NCBI RefSeq assembly: GCF_002940205.1
Contig: NZ_MDSK01000008.1
Location: 96,911-160,910, forward strand
Origin: Xanthomonas arboricola pv. guizotiae
GTDB taxonomy: Bacteria; Pseudomonadota; Gammaproteobacteria; Xanthomonadales; Xanthomonadaceae
Direction: 5' to 3'
DNA length: 64,000 nucleotides
Below are positions 42,864-56,964 of this stretch, piece after piece (position 1 is the first letter of the stretch; each line of letters opens with the position of its first letter). The position numbers were made by a program, and so were the translations under genes. A model generated the notes under the pieces. It ran no database searches, was not told the DNA's origin, and worked only from the letters and a program-made list of their open reading frames with translations.

Positions 42864-42892
42864 TTGCAATTGCCGCTCAAGTTCTTCATAAT
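42864..42892 (+). promoter_or_regulatory. Promoter of the initiator tRNA (metY) gene
   Basis: TTGCAA (42864-42869) and CATAAT (42887-42892) are separated by exactly 17 bp and sit 11 bp before the tRNA gene, a good sigma-70 type arrangement. Confidence 0.7.
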
Positions 42893-42903
42893 TCCGCTTC
42901 TGC

Positions 42904-42980
42904 TGCGGGGTGGAGCAGTCTGGCAGCTCGTCGGGCTCATAACCCGAAGGTCGCAGGTTCAAATCCTGCCCCCGCTACCA
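42904..42980 (+). tRNA. metY: tRNA-fMet initiator (anticodon CAT)
   Basis: A 77-nt cloverleaf with encoded CCA. Initiator marks are visible: base 1 (T) and base 72 (T) do not pair, and the anticodon stem TCGGG/CCCGA has the three stacked G-C pairs next to loop CTCATAA. The gene order initiator tRNA, rimP, nusA, infB matches the metY operon of E. coli, so the symbol is used by synteny. Confidence 0.95.
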
Positions 42981-43037
42981 AGTTTTGAAGTACTGCTTTA
43001 ATGCGATGCCTTAGGGCAGTCCTTCAGCTTCTTGGAT

Positions 43038-43091
43038 CGCAAAGACGCATGTTCCCGTCTTTGCGCCGGCCCTGAGAGGTCGGGCTTTTTT
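43038..43091 (+). terminator. Hairpin pair ending in a U-tract after the initiator tRNA
   Basis: A 10-bp perfect stem CGCAAAGACG (43038-43047) with CGTCTTTGCG (43056-43065) is followed at once by a second stem CCGGCC/GGTCGG (43066-43083) and a T-rich run GGGCTTTTTTC. This looks like a tRNA processing or termination structure before rimP. Confidence 0.65.
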
Positions 43092-43095
43092 CACG

Positions 43096-43124
43096 CAAGG
43101 GGCCCATCGGGCCCCTTGTTTTTT
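43096..43124 (+). terminator. Strong intrinsic terminator/attenuator in the rimP leader
   Basis: CAAGGGGCCC (43096-43105) pairs perfectly with GGGCCCCTTG (43109-43118) around a 3-nt loop, followed by TTTTTT. It lies 68 nt upstream of rimP, inside the metY-rimP gap. Transcripts reaching rimP-nusA from the tRNA promoter must pass it, which would allow antitermination control or a separate rimP promoter. Confidence 0.8.
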
Positions 43125-43191
43125 CCGGAACCGGAAAGTTTGCTGCCGGTTGCCGGGGGGTCTACTGGCAATCATCTGATCAGGGCAGTCT

Positions 43192-43782
43192 GTGAGCGAA
43201 AAAGCGACCGAAATCGCGAATCTGCTGAGTCCAACGGTTGAGTCCCTGGGCTTGGAGCTGCTGGGTGTGGAATATCTTCCCGCTCCAGGTGGCGCCACGT
43301 TGCGCCTGTACATTGATGTGCCGCTGGCCGAACAGCCCGAGCGTGTGATCAACGTCGACGACTGCGAGCGCGTGAGCCGCGAAGTCTCGGCCCAGCTCGA
43401 CGTCGAAGACCCCATCACCGGCAACTACACGCTCGAAGTGTCCTCGCCGGGTGTGGACCGTCCGTTGTTCACGCTGGAGCAGTTCGGCCGTCACGTTGGC
43501 GAGTCCGCCAAGATCGTGCTGAAGCTGGCGCAGGATGGCCGGCGCCGCTTCCAGGGCCAGATCGTGCGGATCGAGGCCGCGGCGGACGCGGTGGTGTTCG
43601 CCGTCGACGGCAAGGATGTGCAGGTCGGCTTCGACAACATCGACAAGGCACGCATCCTGCCGGATTGGGTCGCTCTGGGCCTGGCCCCGCAAAAACCGAA
43701 CAAGCCCGGCCCGAAAAAACCCGGGCACGAGAAGAAGAAACCATCCAACGAGTCGGCGGCTGGCAAGCCGCGCGCGGAGTGA
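43192..43782 (+). CDS. rimP: Ribosome maturation factor RimP
   Basis: Needed for 30S subunit maturation. The 196 residues show the RimP signatures [12 protein letters not shown] and [12 protein letters not shown]. The product ends with a Lys/Pro-rich tail (about 165-196, [16 protein letters not shown]) longer than in E. coli. Start is GTG 43192. It lies 4 nt before nusA. Confidence 0.94.
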   Translation: MSEKATEIANLLSPTVESLGLELLGVEYLPAPGGATLRLYIDVPLAEQPERVINVDDCERVSREVSAQLDVEDPITGNYTLEVSSPGVDRPLFTLEQFGRHVGESAKIVLKLAQDGRRRFQGQIVRIEAAADAVVFAVDGKDVQVGFDNIDKARILPDWVALGLAPQKPNKPGPKKPGHEKKKPSNESAAGKPRAE

Positions 43783-43786
43783 CGAA

Positions 43787-45298
43787 ATGAGCAAGGAACT
43801 TTTGCTGGTAGTGGATGCGGTGGCCAACGAGAAGGGCGTGCCGCGCGAAGTGATCTTCGATGCGATCGAGGCCGCGCTGGCTTCCGCAGCGAAGAAGCGC
43901 TATCCCGACCAGGACGTGCTGGCACGCGTCACCATCGATCACAAGGACGGTACCTATGAAACCTACCGTCGTTGGGAAGTGGTTGCCGACGACGTGGTGA
44001 TGGAATCCCCGGATCGCCAGATGCGTCTGATGGATGCCGTCGACGAAGCCGACGGCGTCGAGGTGGGCGACTACATCGAAGAACAGATCGAGAACCCGGA
44101 CTTCGGCCGTATCGCGGCGCAGGCTGCCAAGCAGGTGATCGTGCAGCGTGTGCGCGAGGCCGAGCGTCAGCAGGTGGTCGATGCCTGGAAGGACCGTGTC
44201 GGCGAGTTGATCACCGGTGTGGTCAAGCGCGCCGAGCGCGGCAACATCTTCGTCGACCTGGGCGGCAATGCCGAAGCCTTCATTCCCAAGGACAAGGGCA
44301 TTCCGCGCGATGTGCTGCGCCCGGGCGACCGCGTGCGCGGCTATCTGGCCGAAGTGCGTTCCGAGCCACGTGGCCCGCAGCTGTTCATCAGCCGCGCCGC
44401 GCCGGAATTCATGATCGAGCTGTTCAAGCTGGAAGTGCCGGAAGTGGGCCAGGGCCTGGTCGAGATCAAGGCCTGCGCACGCGATCCGGGCGACCGCGCC
44501 AAGATCGCGGTGATCGCGCACGACACCCGCACCGATCCGATCGGCGCGTGCATCGGCATGCGTGGTTCGCGTGTGCAGGCGGTGTCCAACGAGCTCAATG
44601 GCGAGCGCGTGGACATCGTGCTGTGGAACGAGAACCCGGCCAACTTCGTCATCAATGCGATGGCGCCGGCCGAAGTGCAGTCGATCATCGTCGATGAAGA
44701 CAAGCACTCGATGGATCTGGCCGTGGCGGAAGACCGCCTGGCCCAGGCGATCGGCAAGGGCGGCCAGAACGTGCGTCTGGCCAGCCGCCTGACCGGCTGG
44801 CAGCTCAACGTGATGACCGCCGACCAGGTGGCCGCCAAGTCCGAAGCCGAGCAGACCTCCGCGCGCCAGTTGTTCATGGATCGCCTGGAAGTGGACGAGG
44901 AAATCGCAGCGATCCTGGTGACCGAAGGCTTCAACACGGTCGAAGAAATCGCCTATGTGCCGGTCGGCGAGTTGCTGGCGGTGGAAGGCTTCGACGAAGA
45001 CATCGTCGAAGAGTTGCGCGCCCGTGCCCGCGATGCGTTGCTCAACGCCGCGTTGGCAGAAGAAGAAGGCCTGGAAGGAACTCAGCCCACCGAGGACCTG
45101 CTGGCGCTGGAGGGGATGGACGAGGAAACGGCCTTTGCCCTGGCCGAGCATGGCGTGCGCACCAGCGAGGACTTGTCCGACCTGGCAGCGGACGAGATCG
45201 TCGACTTCGGCATCGAGGGTCTGACCCAGGAGCGCGCCGCGGCGCTGATCCTGGCGGCCCGCGCCGAGGAGATCGCCCGTTTGGAGCGCGGCGAATGA
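43787..45298 (+). CDS. nusA: Transcription termination/antitermination factor NusA
   Basis: RNA polymerase-binding factor for pausing, termination and antitermination. The 503 residues contain the N-terminal polymerase-binding domain, S1 (about 130-200), KH1/KH2 (GACIGMRGSRVQAVSNEL and AIGKGGQNVRLASRLTGW) and two acidic C-terminal repeats (about 365-500, each with the EELRARARDAL type). Full length. Autocontrol through leader termination is known in E. coli and would suit the terminators before rimP. Confidence 0.97.
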   Translation: MSKELLLVVDAVANEKGVPREVIFDAIEAALASAAKKRYPDQDVLARVTIDHKDGTYETYRRWEVVADDVVMESPDRQMRLMDAVDEADGVEVGDYIEEQIENPDFGRIAAQAAKQVIVQRVREAERQQVVDAWKDRVGELITGVVKRAERGNIFVDLGGNAEAFIPKDKGIPRDVLRPGDRVRGYLAEVRSEPRGPQLFISRAAPEFMIELFKLEVPEVGQGLVEIKACARDPGDRAKIAVIAHDTRTDPIGACIGMRGSRVQAVSNELNGERVDIVLWNENPANFVINAMAPAEVQSIIVDEDKHSMDLAVAEDRLAQAIGKGGQNVRLASRLTGWQLNVMTADQVAAKSEAEQTSARQLFMDRLEVDEEIAAILVTEGFNTVEEIAYVPVGELLAVEGFDEDIVEELRARARDALLNAALAEEEGLEGTQPTEDLLALEGMDEETAFALAEHGVRTSEDLSDLAADEIVDFGIEGLTQERAAALILAARAEEIARLERGE

Positions 45299-45393
45299 GC
45301 CGGCAATGAACCGCGCCCTGACCCCATCAGGGCTTAGAATCAGCGTTTCCCTTGCTCTGGGCGAGGGGGCGCCAACCAGATCATAGGATCCGA

Positions 45394-48085
<2,692 letters not shown>

Positions 48086-48093
<8 letters not shown>

Positions 48094-48137
48094 CGGCTGA
48101 CGGGGCCCCCGCGCTGTAACGGCTGAGGGGCCCCGGA
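48086..48137. repeat. Direct repeat spanning the infB stop codon
   Basis: CGCTGTAACGGCTGACGGGG (start of unit 1, 48086 on) is repeated as CGCTGTAACGGCTGAGGGGC (48112 on), each about 26 bp. The first copy includes the last infB codons and stop. Both end in GGGGCCCC-type runs that could form short stems. The remaining 110 bp to rbfA hold no gene. Confidence 0.7.
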
Positions 48138-48251
48138 CTTCGCCAGGCGGAGTTGCAACGCGAGTTCTGCAAGGCGAGGGCGGCATGGCCGCCCGCGTCC
48201 GTTTTTGGCTTCGGTGCCAACTGGCCCTCCGAATCAACCAGGTCCACGACC

Positions 48252-48644
48252 ATGCCAACCAAATCATTCCATCGCACCGACCGCGTGTCGGCGCAGGTGC
48301 GTCGCGACCTCGGCACGATCGTGCACGCGGCCGTGCGCGACCACGGCCTGCCGTCGGTCAGCGTGTCCGACGTCGAAATCAGCCGCGACCTGGCGCATGC
48401 CAAGGTGTTCGTCACCGCACTGCAGCAGGAACGTTCGGCCGAAGCGGTCAAGGGGCTCAAGGAAATCGCCGGTCAGTTGCGCACGCAACTGGCACGCGCG
48501 ATGAAGCTGCGCCACGTGCCCGAGCTGCATTTCCATTACGACGATTCGGTCGACCGCGGCGAGCGTATCGACAACCTGCTGCGTGACCTGGACGATGTCG
48601 GTCCCGAGGCCGCGTCCAGCGACGAGGACGCCGAGCAGCGCTGA
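48252..48644 (+). CDS. rbfA: Ribosome-binding factor A
   Basis: Cold-shock and maturation factor for the 30S subunit. The 130 residues form a single KH-like domain with the family patterns RVSAQVRRDLGTIVH, SDVEISRDLAHAKVFV and VPELHFHYDDSVDRGERI. An acidic tail (EAASSDEDAEQR) closes the protein. ATG 48252 gives the expected length. It lies 57 nt before truB. Confidence 0.96.
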   Translation: MPTKSFHRTDRVSAQVRRDLGTIVHAAVRDHGLPSVSVSDVEISRDLAHAKVFVTALQQERSAEAVKGLKEIAGQLRTQLARAMKLRHVPELHFHYDDSVDRGERIDNLLRDLDDVGPEAASSDEDAEQR

Positions 48645-48700
48645 GCGCTGCCGGCCGGCCGCCTGTCGATCAGCGGCCCTGATTTCAACGGGCGCGCACA

Positions 48701-49651
<951 letters not shown>

Positions 49652-49663
49652 GGTTTAGTCAAC

Positions 49664-49692
49664 TTGTTCCCTGGGCCGTGCGACGGTACAAT
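49664..49692 (+). promoter_or_regulatory. Promoter of rpsO
   Basis: TTGTTC (49664-49669) and TACAAT (49687-49692) are 17 bp apart and lie between truB and rpsO, where E. coli also has an rpsO promoter. The transcript would have a leader of about 110 nt before the rpsO ATG. Confidence 0.65.
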
Positions 49693-49807
49693 TTCGCGGC
49701 CCTGATCGGGGCACCTCAGCGCCAAGCGCGCTCATCCCAAGCAAACGGCGAGTCCGGCGGTGCGTCATGCACGTTCCTGTCGACCACGCATCTATCGAGT
49801 AAACATC

Positions 49808-50068
49808 ATGTCCGTCGACACCCAGAAAGTTATTGAAGACAACAAGCGCAGCGCCCAGGACACCGGTTCGCCGGAAGTGCAGGTCGCCCTGCTGACCGCG
49901 CGCATCGAGCTGCTGACCGGCCACTTCAAGACCCACAAGAAGGATCACCACAGCCGTCGTGGCCTGCTGCAGATGGTCAACCGTCGCCGCAGCCTGCTCG
50001 ACTACCTGAAGAAGAAGGACAACGAGCGTTACAAGTCCTTGATCGAGAAGCTCGGCCTGCGCCGCTAA
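49808..50068 (+). CDS. rpsO: 30S ribosomal protein S15
   Basis: Primary 16S rRNA-binding protein. The 86 residues are typical: [35 protein letters not shown] and [13 protein letters not shown]. An upstream in-frame extension is ignored because S15 starts at MSVDTQ-like sequences. It is followed by a strong hairpin and then pnp, the conserved rpsO-pnp order. Confidence 0.98.
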   Translation: MSVDTQKVIEDNKRSAQDTGSPEVQVALLTARIELLTGHFKTHKKDHHSRRGLLQMVNRRRSLLDYLKKKDNERYKSLIEKLGLRR

Positions 50069-50080
50069 TCGAGTCACACC

Positions 50081-50114
50081 GCCGCGGCGCAGCGATGCGC
50101 CGCGGCTTTGTTTT
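50081..50114 (+). terminator. Terminator/processing hairpin between rpsO and pnp
   Basis: GCCGCGGCGC (50081-50090) pairs perfectly with GCGCCGCGGC (50097-50106) around AGCGAT, followed by TTTGTTTT. It lies 12 nt after the rpsO stop and 123 nt before pnp. Confidence 0.8.
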
Positions 50115-50237
50115 GGTCATTCGCATCACGTTATCTGCAGCATGCAGTTCATGGGCCGGAGCCTCCCGGCCGCCCGTTCTCGGCATGGGTCGACGACGGT
50201 CCAACGAAGACAGCAACACCTAAGGGAAAAAACCTCC

Positions 50238-52352
<2,115 letters not shown>

Positions 52353-52375
52353 TCGCCGCTGGTTGATGCGTCACG

Positions 52376-52402
52376 AAAAAGCGGGCTTCGGCCCGCTTTT
52401 TT
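52376..52402 (+). terminator. Intrinsic terminator after pnp
   Basis: AAAAAGCGGGC, loop TTCG, GCCCGCTTTTTT: a textbook stable stem with a UUCG tetraloop and U-tract, 24 nt after the pnp stop. It ends the rpsO-pnp transcription unit. Confidence 0.93.
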
Positions 52403-52430
52403 GTTGGGTGTTCGGCAAGGGCGCCTGACT

Positions 52431-52850
52431 TGATCCTCCTCCTGCGGAAGAAGCTGCCCCGCAGGGGCGGATGAGGGTGCGTGCGAAGCCTCGTATGGTC
52501 GAACCTTGGCCAGGGTTTCGCTCCCGTCCCCTCAGCCCAGCCCCTCTCCCGGCGGGAGAGGGGCCTTGATTCCTTCTCCTGCGGGAGAAGGTACCCCGCA
52601 GGGGCGGATGAGGGCACGGGCGAAGCCTCGTATGCTCGAACCTTGGGCAAGGCTTCGCTCCCGTCCCCTCACCAGGGGCCTTGATTCCTTCTCCTGCGGG
52701 AGAGAGGGGCTTGATCCCTTCTCCTGCGGGAGAAGGTGCCCCGCAGGGGCGGATGAGGGCACGCGCGAAGCCTCGTATGGTCGAACCTTGGGCAGGGCTT
52801 CGCTCCCGTCCCCTCACCCCAACCCCTCTCCCGGCGGGAGAGAGGCTTTG
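52431..52850. repeat. Block of three long repeats (TTCTCCTGCGGGAGAAGG / GGCGGATGAGGG units)
   Basis: This 456-bp gap holds three related units of about 110-140 bp at roughly 52431-52560, 52565-52675 and 52710-52850, plus a short partial copy at 52680-52709. Each starts with the hairpin CTTCTCCTGCGGGAGAAGG, continues GCCCCGCAGGGGCGGATGAG and GAAGCCTCGTATGGTCGAAC, then TTCGCTCCCGTCCCCTCA. Units 1 and 3 end in the palindrome CTCTCCCGGCGGGAGAG. No gene is supported between pnp and the DUF2272 gene. Confidence 0.85.
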
Positions 52851-52858
52851 AGCCTTGC

Positions 52859-53911
52859 TCACCCAGGCTGCTGGGTTGGCGCGGGCTGCGTTTGCGGACG
52901 CGGCGGCACCACGCGCGGGAAACCCGGCGGCATCGTCTGGTCCGTGGGCAAGGTGGTCGGCGGAGGCAGCGGCTCGGCCGGCAGCGGTGCGCTCATCGCC
53001 GCATCCGGGCGCAGTTTCAACAGGGCCGCCCAGTCGCGTCGATTGAAGTCGCAGAGTTCTTCGTGCGCCGGCGTGCACTCGCTGGCGATGCCCAGGCCAT
53101 CTTCGCTCTGGTCCTGGCTGGCGTCGGACTGCGGCGTCGGTAATACCATGCGGCCGGCGCGGTCCAGCGGCATCTTGCGCATCATCACCGTATTGAACAC
53201 ATTGCCGCCGATCAGATACACGGTGCGATCGCCACCGACGCTGGCGGCGATCACCACGTCGCAATGCGATTGCCACGGCATCGGCGCGCTGCCGCCAAGC
53301 CCGGCCTTGAGGCCGGCGTAGCCGAGCGCAGCACTACGCCCGCGCAACAGGCACAGCAGATCGCCGGGAGCGGGTTTCTCCACCGCCGGGTCGGTGAACC
53401 GGTACGGGCCGCTGGCGCCATCGTTGTAGGCGCTGCGGATGTAGTCCAGATGGCGTGCAGAACGATGAAAGCCGCTCAAGCCGGCCTGCGTCATCACCCA
53501 GGAAATGAAGGCAGCGGACCACGGGTTGTCGATCAGGAACGCGCGGCAATCGCTGGCGGTGTAGCGCGTGCCATCCAGTGCAGCGCAACTCGATGCGCCG
53601 GGGCGGCCGCCCATCGATGCCAGCGTGCCGCTGTCGCGCCAGTAGCCGGCCACGCGCTGCCAGGCGACCATGCCGTGGTCGGCCAGATAGCCCGATTCGG
53701 CCTCAGTCACGCCAAGGCTGGCCAGACGGCCCTTGGCATCGATAAACGGGCGTTGCCACAGGCGATGCTCGTTGCAGGCGGCACGCACGATGGCGATTGC
53801 TGCAGGGCTGGTGCCGAAGCGTGGTGGCACATCGCAGACTTCCGCGGCGGCCGCGGCGCCGCCCCATGCGGCCAACACCAGACAGAGCCACGGCCAAGGT
53901 TTTACAGTCAT
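52859..53911 (-). CDS. Exported DUF2272-family protein
   Basis: A 350-residue protein with a signal peptide (about 1-24, ending AAAAA). The body resembles DUF2272: DNPWSAAFISWVMTQAGL, KPAPGDLLCLLRG and SHCDVVIAASVGGDRTVYLIGG. The spacing of Trp/Ser-Ala, Asp-Leu and His-Cys-Asp recalls amidase-like NlpC/CHAP folds, but a catalytic role is only inferred. The last 45 residues are Pro-rich. It is transcribed toward the repeat block and lies 62 nt downstream of nadC on the same strand. Confidence 0.82.
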   Translation of the reverse strand: MTVKPWPWLCLVLAAWGGAAAAAEVCDVPPRFGTSPAAIAIVRAACNEHRLWQRPFIDAKGRLASLGVTEAESGYLADHGMVAWQRVAGYWRDSGTLASMGGRPGASSCAALDGTRYTASDCRAFLIDNPWSAAFISWVMTQAGLSGFHRSARHLDYIRSAYNDGASGPYRFTDPAVEKPAPGDLLCLLRGRSAALGYAGLKAGLGGSAPMPWQSHCDVVIAASVGGDRTVYLIGGNVFNTVMMRKMPLDRAGRMVLPTPQSDASQDQSEDGLGIASECTPAHEELCDFNRRDWAALLKLRPDAAMSAPLPAEPLPPPTTLPTDQTMPPGFPRVVPPRPQTQPAPTQQPG

Positions 53912-53973
53912 CGCAGATCCTGCACAGAACAATCGCAGCAGGCTGACAGAGCCGGCTGCGGGCACACGTGAAA

Positions 53974-54858
53974 TCAGTGCGGCGGCGGGCCGAGTTTGAG
54001 CGACAGATCGACCGCGTGCACATGCTTGGTGAGCCCGCCGATGGAGATGCAATCCACCCCATCGGCCGCAATGGCGGCAATGCCGGCCAGATCCACGCTG
54101 CCGGAGACTTCCAGCGGAATGCGTTGTTCGCGCGGCAGGGCGGCAACGATGCGCACCGCGTCGCGGCGCATCGCCGGGTCGAAATCGTCGATCAGGATGC
54201 GCGTGCAGCCGACCTGCAAGGCCTCGCGCAGCTGCTCCAGCGTTTCCACCTCGACCACCAGCGGCAACTGCGGTTGCTGCGCACGAGCGGCATGCACGGC
54301 GGCGCTCAGCGAGTCGGCGGCGCGGAGATGGTTTTCCTTGAGCATCACGGTATCGAACAGGCCGATGCGGTGATTGTCGCCACCGCCGCAGCGCACCGCG
54401 TATTTCTGCGCGGCGCGCAGGCCCGGCAGCGTCTTGCGCGTATCCAGGATGCGCGTGCCGGTGCCGGCCACCGCAGCCACGTAGGCAGCGGTGGCGGTCG
54501 CGGTGGCCGACAGCGTCTGCATGAAGTTGAGCGAGGTGCGCTCGGCGCTGACCAGGCTGCGGCTGCGGCCCTGCAGCAGCGCCAGCACCGTGCCGGCGGT
54601 GACGTGCTGGCCTTCGTGCACCTGCCAGTCGATCCGCACCTGCGGATCGAGCGCGCGGTGCGTGGCGTCGAACCACGGCCGCCCGGCGATCACGGCGTCC
54701 TGCTTGCACAGCAGGTACGCGCTGTCGGCCTGATTGGGCAATAGCGCCGCGGTCACATCGCCGCTGCCGATGTCCTCGGCCAGCGCGCGTGCCACATCGG
54801 CGTCCACCAGCGCGGCCGGCGGAGCCTCCGGCACGGTGGTGCGAACGGAAGGAGTCAC
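53974..54858 (-). CDS. nadC: Nicotinate-nucleotide pyrophosphorylase (carboxylating)
   Basis: Converts quinolinate and PRPP to nicotinate mononucleotide in NAD synthesis. The 294 residues show EDIGSGDVTA, SAERTSLNFMQTLS, RILDTRKTLPGLR and GGGDNHRIGLFD. The C-terminal phosphate site lies around EVSGSVDLAGI and DCISIGGLTKH. The start is a GTG at 54858 in a GTGA overlap with the preceding Trm112-like gene; no in-frame ATG gives the right length. Confidence 0.95.
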   Translation of the reverse strand: MTPSVRTTVPEAPPAALVDADVARALAEDIGSGDVTAALLPNQADSAYLLCKQDAVIAGRPWFDATHRALDPQVRIDWQVHEGQHVTAGTVLALLQGRSRSLVSAERTSLNFMQTLSATATATAAYVAAVAGTGTRILDTRKTLPGLRAAQKYAVRCGGGDNHRIGLFDTVMLKENHLRAADSLSAAVHAARAQQPQLPLVVEVETLEQLREALQVGCTRILIDDFDPAMRRDAVRIVAALPREQRIPLEVSGSVDLAGIAAIAADGVDCISIGGLTKHVHAVDLSLKLGPPPH

Positions 54859-55124
54859 TTTTCGGGGAAGTCGGCGATCTGCGCGGTGCCGATGGCTTCT
54901 TCGGCCAGCAGCACCGGGATGCCATCGTCGACGCGGAAGATCTGCTTGCGGTCGCGCGTGATCAGCGCCTCGCGCAGCGGCTGCGTCTGCGTGGTGCCGT
55001 CGGCACGTTGCAGGGTTCCGCCGGCGATGGCGGTGTTGAGTGCCTCCAGGCCCTTGCCGTCGAGCAGCGAAAGCGGCTGGCGGGTGTCGGGCGAGCACAG
55101 CAGGTCGAGCAGTTTGCGATCCAT
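54855..55124 (-). CDS. Trm112-family / UPF0434-like protein
   Basis: An 89-residue protein of the Trm112p-like family: MDRKLLDLLCSPDTRQPL, then DGIPVLLAEEA. In bacteria these short proteins (YcaR type, usually about 60 residues) have no settled function. Only one Cys of the possible zinc pairs is present (Cys10), so it is unlikely to bind zinc as the eukaryotic protein does. It has about 25 more residues than YcaR, mostly between the two motifs. It is coupled to nadC by a GTGA overlap and divergent from purE. Confidence 0.85.
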   Translation of the reverse strand: MDRKLLDLLCSPDTRQPLSLLDGKGLEALNTAIAGGTLQRADGTTQTQPLREALITRDRKQIFRVDDGIPVLLAEEAIGTAQIADFPEK

Positions 55125-55130
55125 CGAAGT

Positions 55131-55158
55131 CTTGTCTTGCGTGGAGATTGGCTAGAAT
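55131..55158 (+). promoter_or_regulatory. Candidate purE promoter
   Basis: CTTGTC/TTGTCT (from 55131) and TAGAAT (55153-55158) are 15-16 bp apart, 25 bp before the purE ATG, in the gap divergent from the Trm112-like gene. Confidence 0.5.
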
Positions 55159-55182
55159 ACGTCTTTACCGCAGGGCAGGGCC

Positions 55183-55686
55183 ATGACCTCCAACCACTCC
55201 GCGCCGCTGGTCGGCATCGTGATGGGTTCCCGTTCCGATTGGGAAACCATGCAACACGCAGCTCAGAAGCTCGACGCGCTGGGCGTGCCGTACGAAGTCA
55301 AGGTGGTCTCGGCGCATCGTACGCCGGACGTATTGTTTGCCTACGCCGAACAGGCTGGCGAACGCGGCCTGCGCGCGATCATTGCCGGCGCCGGTGGTGC
55401 GGCGCATCTGCCGGGGATGCTGGCGGCCAAGACGGCGGTGCCGGTGCTCGGCGTGCCGGTACAGTCCAAGGCGCTCAACGGCATGGATTCGCTGCTGTCG
55501 ATCGTGCAGATGCCGGCCGGGATTCCGGTGGCGACGTTTGCGATCGGCACTGCCGGCGCGGCCAATGCGGCCCTGTTCGCCGCTGCGATGCTGGCGCCGG
55601 AGCAGGCGCAGATCGGCCAGGCACTGGCGCAGTTCCGCGCCAGGCAGACCGACGATGTCATGGCCAGCGACGACCCGCGCCAATGA
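55183..55686 (+). CDS. purE: N5-carboxyaminoimidazole ribonucleotide mutase
   Basis: Moves the carboxyl group from N5-CAIR to CAIR in purine synthesis. The 167 residues show the substrate loop GSRSDWETM, the conserved His in [20 protein letters not shown], and [15 protein letters not shown]. Class I PurE. The stop overlaps the purK ATG by 4 nt. Confidence 0.97.
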   Translation: MTSNHSAPLVGIVMGSRSDWETMQHAAQKLDALGVPYEVKVVSAHRTPDVLFAYAEQAGERGLRAIIAGAGGAAHLPGMLAAKTAVPVLGVPVQSKALNGMDSLLSIVQMPAGIPVATFAIGTAGAANAALFAAAMLAPEQAQIGQALAQFRARQTDDVMASDDPRQ

Positions 55687-56828
55687 CCACGGTCGGCATT
55701 CTGGGCGGCGGCCAGTTGGCCCGCATGCTGGTGTTGGCCGGTGCGCCGCTGGGCTTGCGGTTTGCGGTGTTCGACCCGGCCACCGATGCCTGCGCAGGGC
55801 AGGTGGCGCCGCTGCAGGCAGGCGCCTTCGACGACACTGCCGCGCTTGCCGCATTCGCCGCGCACGTGGATGTGATCACCTTCGATTTCGAAAACGTGCC
55901 GGCCGCCGGCGCGCAGCAGTTGGCTGCGCAGGTGCCGGTGTTTCCCAGCGCTGCCGCATTGGCGGTGGCGCAGGACCGGCTCAGCGAAAAAACCCTGTTC
56001 CGCGCGCTCGGCATTGCGGTGCCCGAATTCGCCGCCATCGACGACCGTGCAGGGCTCGATGCCGCGTTGGCCCGGATCGGCACGCCGTGCGTGCTCAAGA
56101 CGCGCCGCTTCGGCTACGACGGCAAGGGCCAGTTCCGCATCAGGACGCTGGCCGATGCCGATGCCGCATGGGACGCGCTCGGCGCGCAGGCGGCGAAGGT
56201 CGGGTTGATCGTGGAAGCCTTCGTGCCGTTCGAGCGCGAGGTCAGCGTGGTGGCGGTGCGTGGGCGCGATGGCGAATTCCGCGCCTGGCCGCTGACCGAG
56301 AACTGGCACGTGGATGGCGTGCTCTCGGCCAGTCTTGCGCCGGCGCGAGTGGATGCCGGGTTGCAGGCTGCAGCGGAGGCGCATGCGCGTGCGGTCGCCG
56401 AGCGCCTGGACTACGTCGGCGTGTTCGCGCTGGAACTGTTCGTGCGCGATGGCCAGTTGCTCGCCAACGAGATGGCGCCGCGCGTGCACAACTCCGGGCA
56501 TTGGACCATCGAAGGCGCCGAGACCTCGCAGTTCGAAAATCATGTGCGCGCCGTGCTCGGTCTGCCGCTCGGCAGCACCGCGATGCGCGGGCATGCCTGC
56601 ATGCTCAACTGGCTGGGCGCGATGCCGGACGCGGCTGCATTTTTGGCGGTGCCCGGTGGGCATTGGCACGACTACGGCAAGCAGTCGCGCGAGGGTCGCA
56701 AGGTCGGCCATGCCACGCTGCGCGCCGAGACGCCGCAGCTGCTTGCTCGGGCCCTGAGCGAAGCAGGCGCCGCGCTGCAGCGTGATGTGCAGGTCGGACC
56801 GGTGCTCGCGCGCTTGAACGAAGGGTGA
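55683..56828 (+). CDS. purK: 5-(carboxyamino)imidazole ribonucleotide synthase
   Basis: ATP-grasp enzyme converting AIR, bicarbonate and ATP to N5-CAIR, the substrate of PurE. The 381 residues show [12 protein letters not shown] at the N-terminus, [14 protein letters not shown], and the ATP-grasp core [26 protein letters not shown] split around residues 245-270. Translationally coupled to purE. Confidence 0.97.
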   Translation: MTTVGILGGGQLARMLVLAGAPLGLRFAVFDPATDACAGQVAPLQAGAFDDTAALAAFAAHVDVITFDFENVPAAGAQQLAAQVPVFPSAAALAVAQDRLSEKTLFRALGIAVPEFAAIDDRAGLDAALARIGTPCVLKTRRFGYDGKGQFRIRTLADADAAWDALGAQAAKVGLIVEAFVPFEREVSVVAVRGRDGEFRAWPLTENWHVDGVLSASLAPARVDAGLQAAAEAHARAVAERLDYVGVFALELFVRDGQLLANEMAPRVHNSGHWTIEGAETSQFENHVRAVLGLPLGSTAMRGHACMLNWLGAMPDAAAFLAVPGGHWHDYGKQSREGRKVGHATLRAETPQLLARALSEAGAALQRDVQVGPVLARLNEG

Positions 56829-56912
56829 TTCGCAGAGCCATCGGTGGTACTGCTGGCCTCGCCGATGCGCAGGTCCGTGGCGAAGATGCACGGCAGTGCG
56901 CGGTGCCGCCAG

Positions 56913-56959
56913 GCGCCGTTGCAACAGGTCGCCTGATCGTCGACCTGTTGCAACGGCGC
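56913..56959. terminator. Perfect 19-bp inverted repeat between convergent purK and the SOD gene
   Basis: GCGCCGTTGCAACAGGTCG (56913-56931) and its exact reverse complement (56941-56959) flank a 9-nt loop. The right arm ends 5 nt before the SOD stop codon. A bidirectional terminator is the simplest reading, but there is no U-tract on either side, and the perfect arms could also be a protein site. Confidence 0.55.
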
Positions 56960-56964
56960 AAGCG

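Noticed and set aside
39717..42962. 1081-codon open frame antisense to nuoM and nuoN
   Set aside because: nuoM and nuoN are certain by motif and operon position. The antisense product is His/Gln/Arg repetitive noise and even runs into the tRNA-fMet gene.
45335..45340. TAGAAT as a -10 box before infB
   Set aside because: No usable -35 hexamer at 16-18 bp, and infB is expected to be read from the nusA transcript.
52403..52858. CRISPR array behind pnp
   Set aside because: The repeats are 110-140 bp, diverged and carry internal hairpins. There are no short identical repeats with regular unique spacers and no cas genes.
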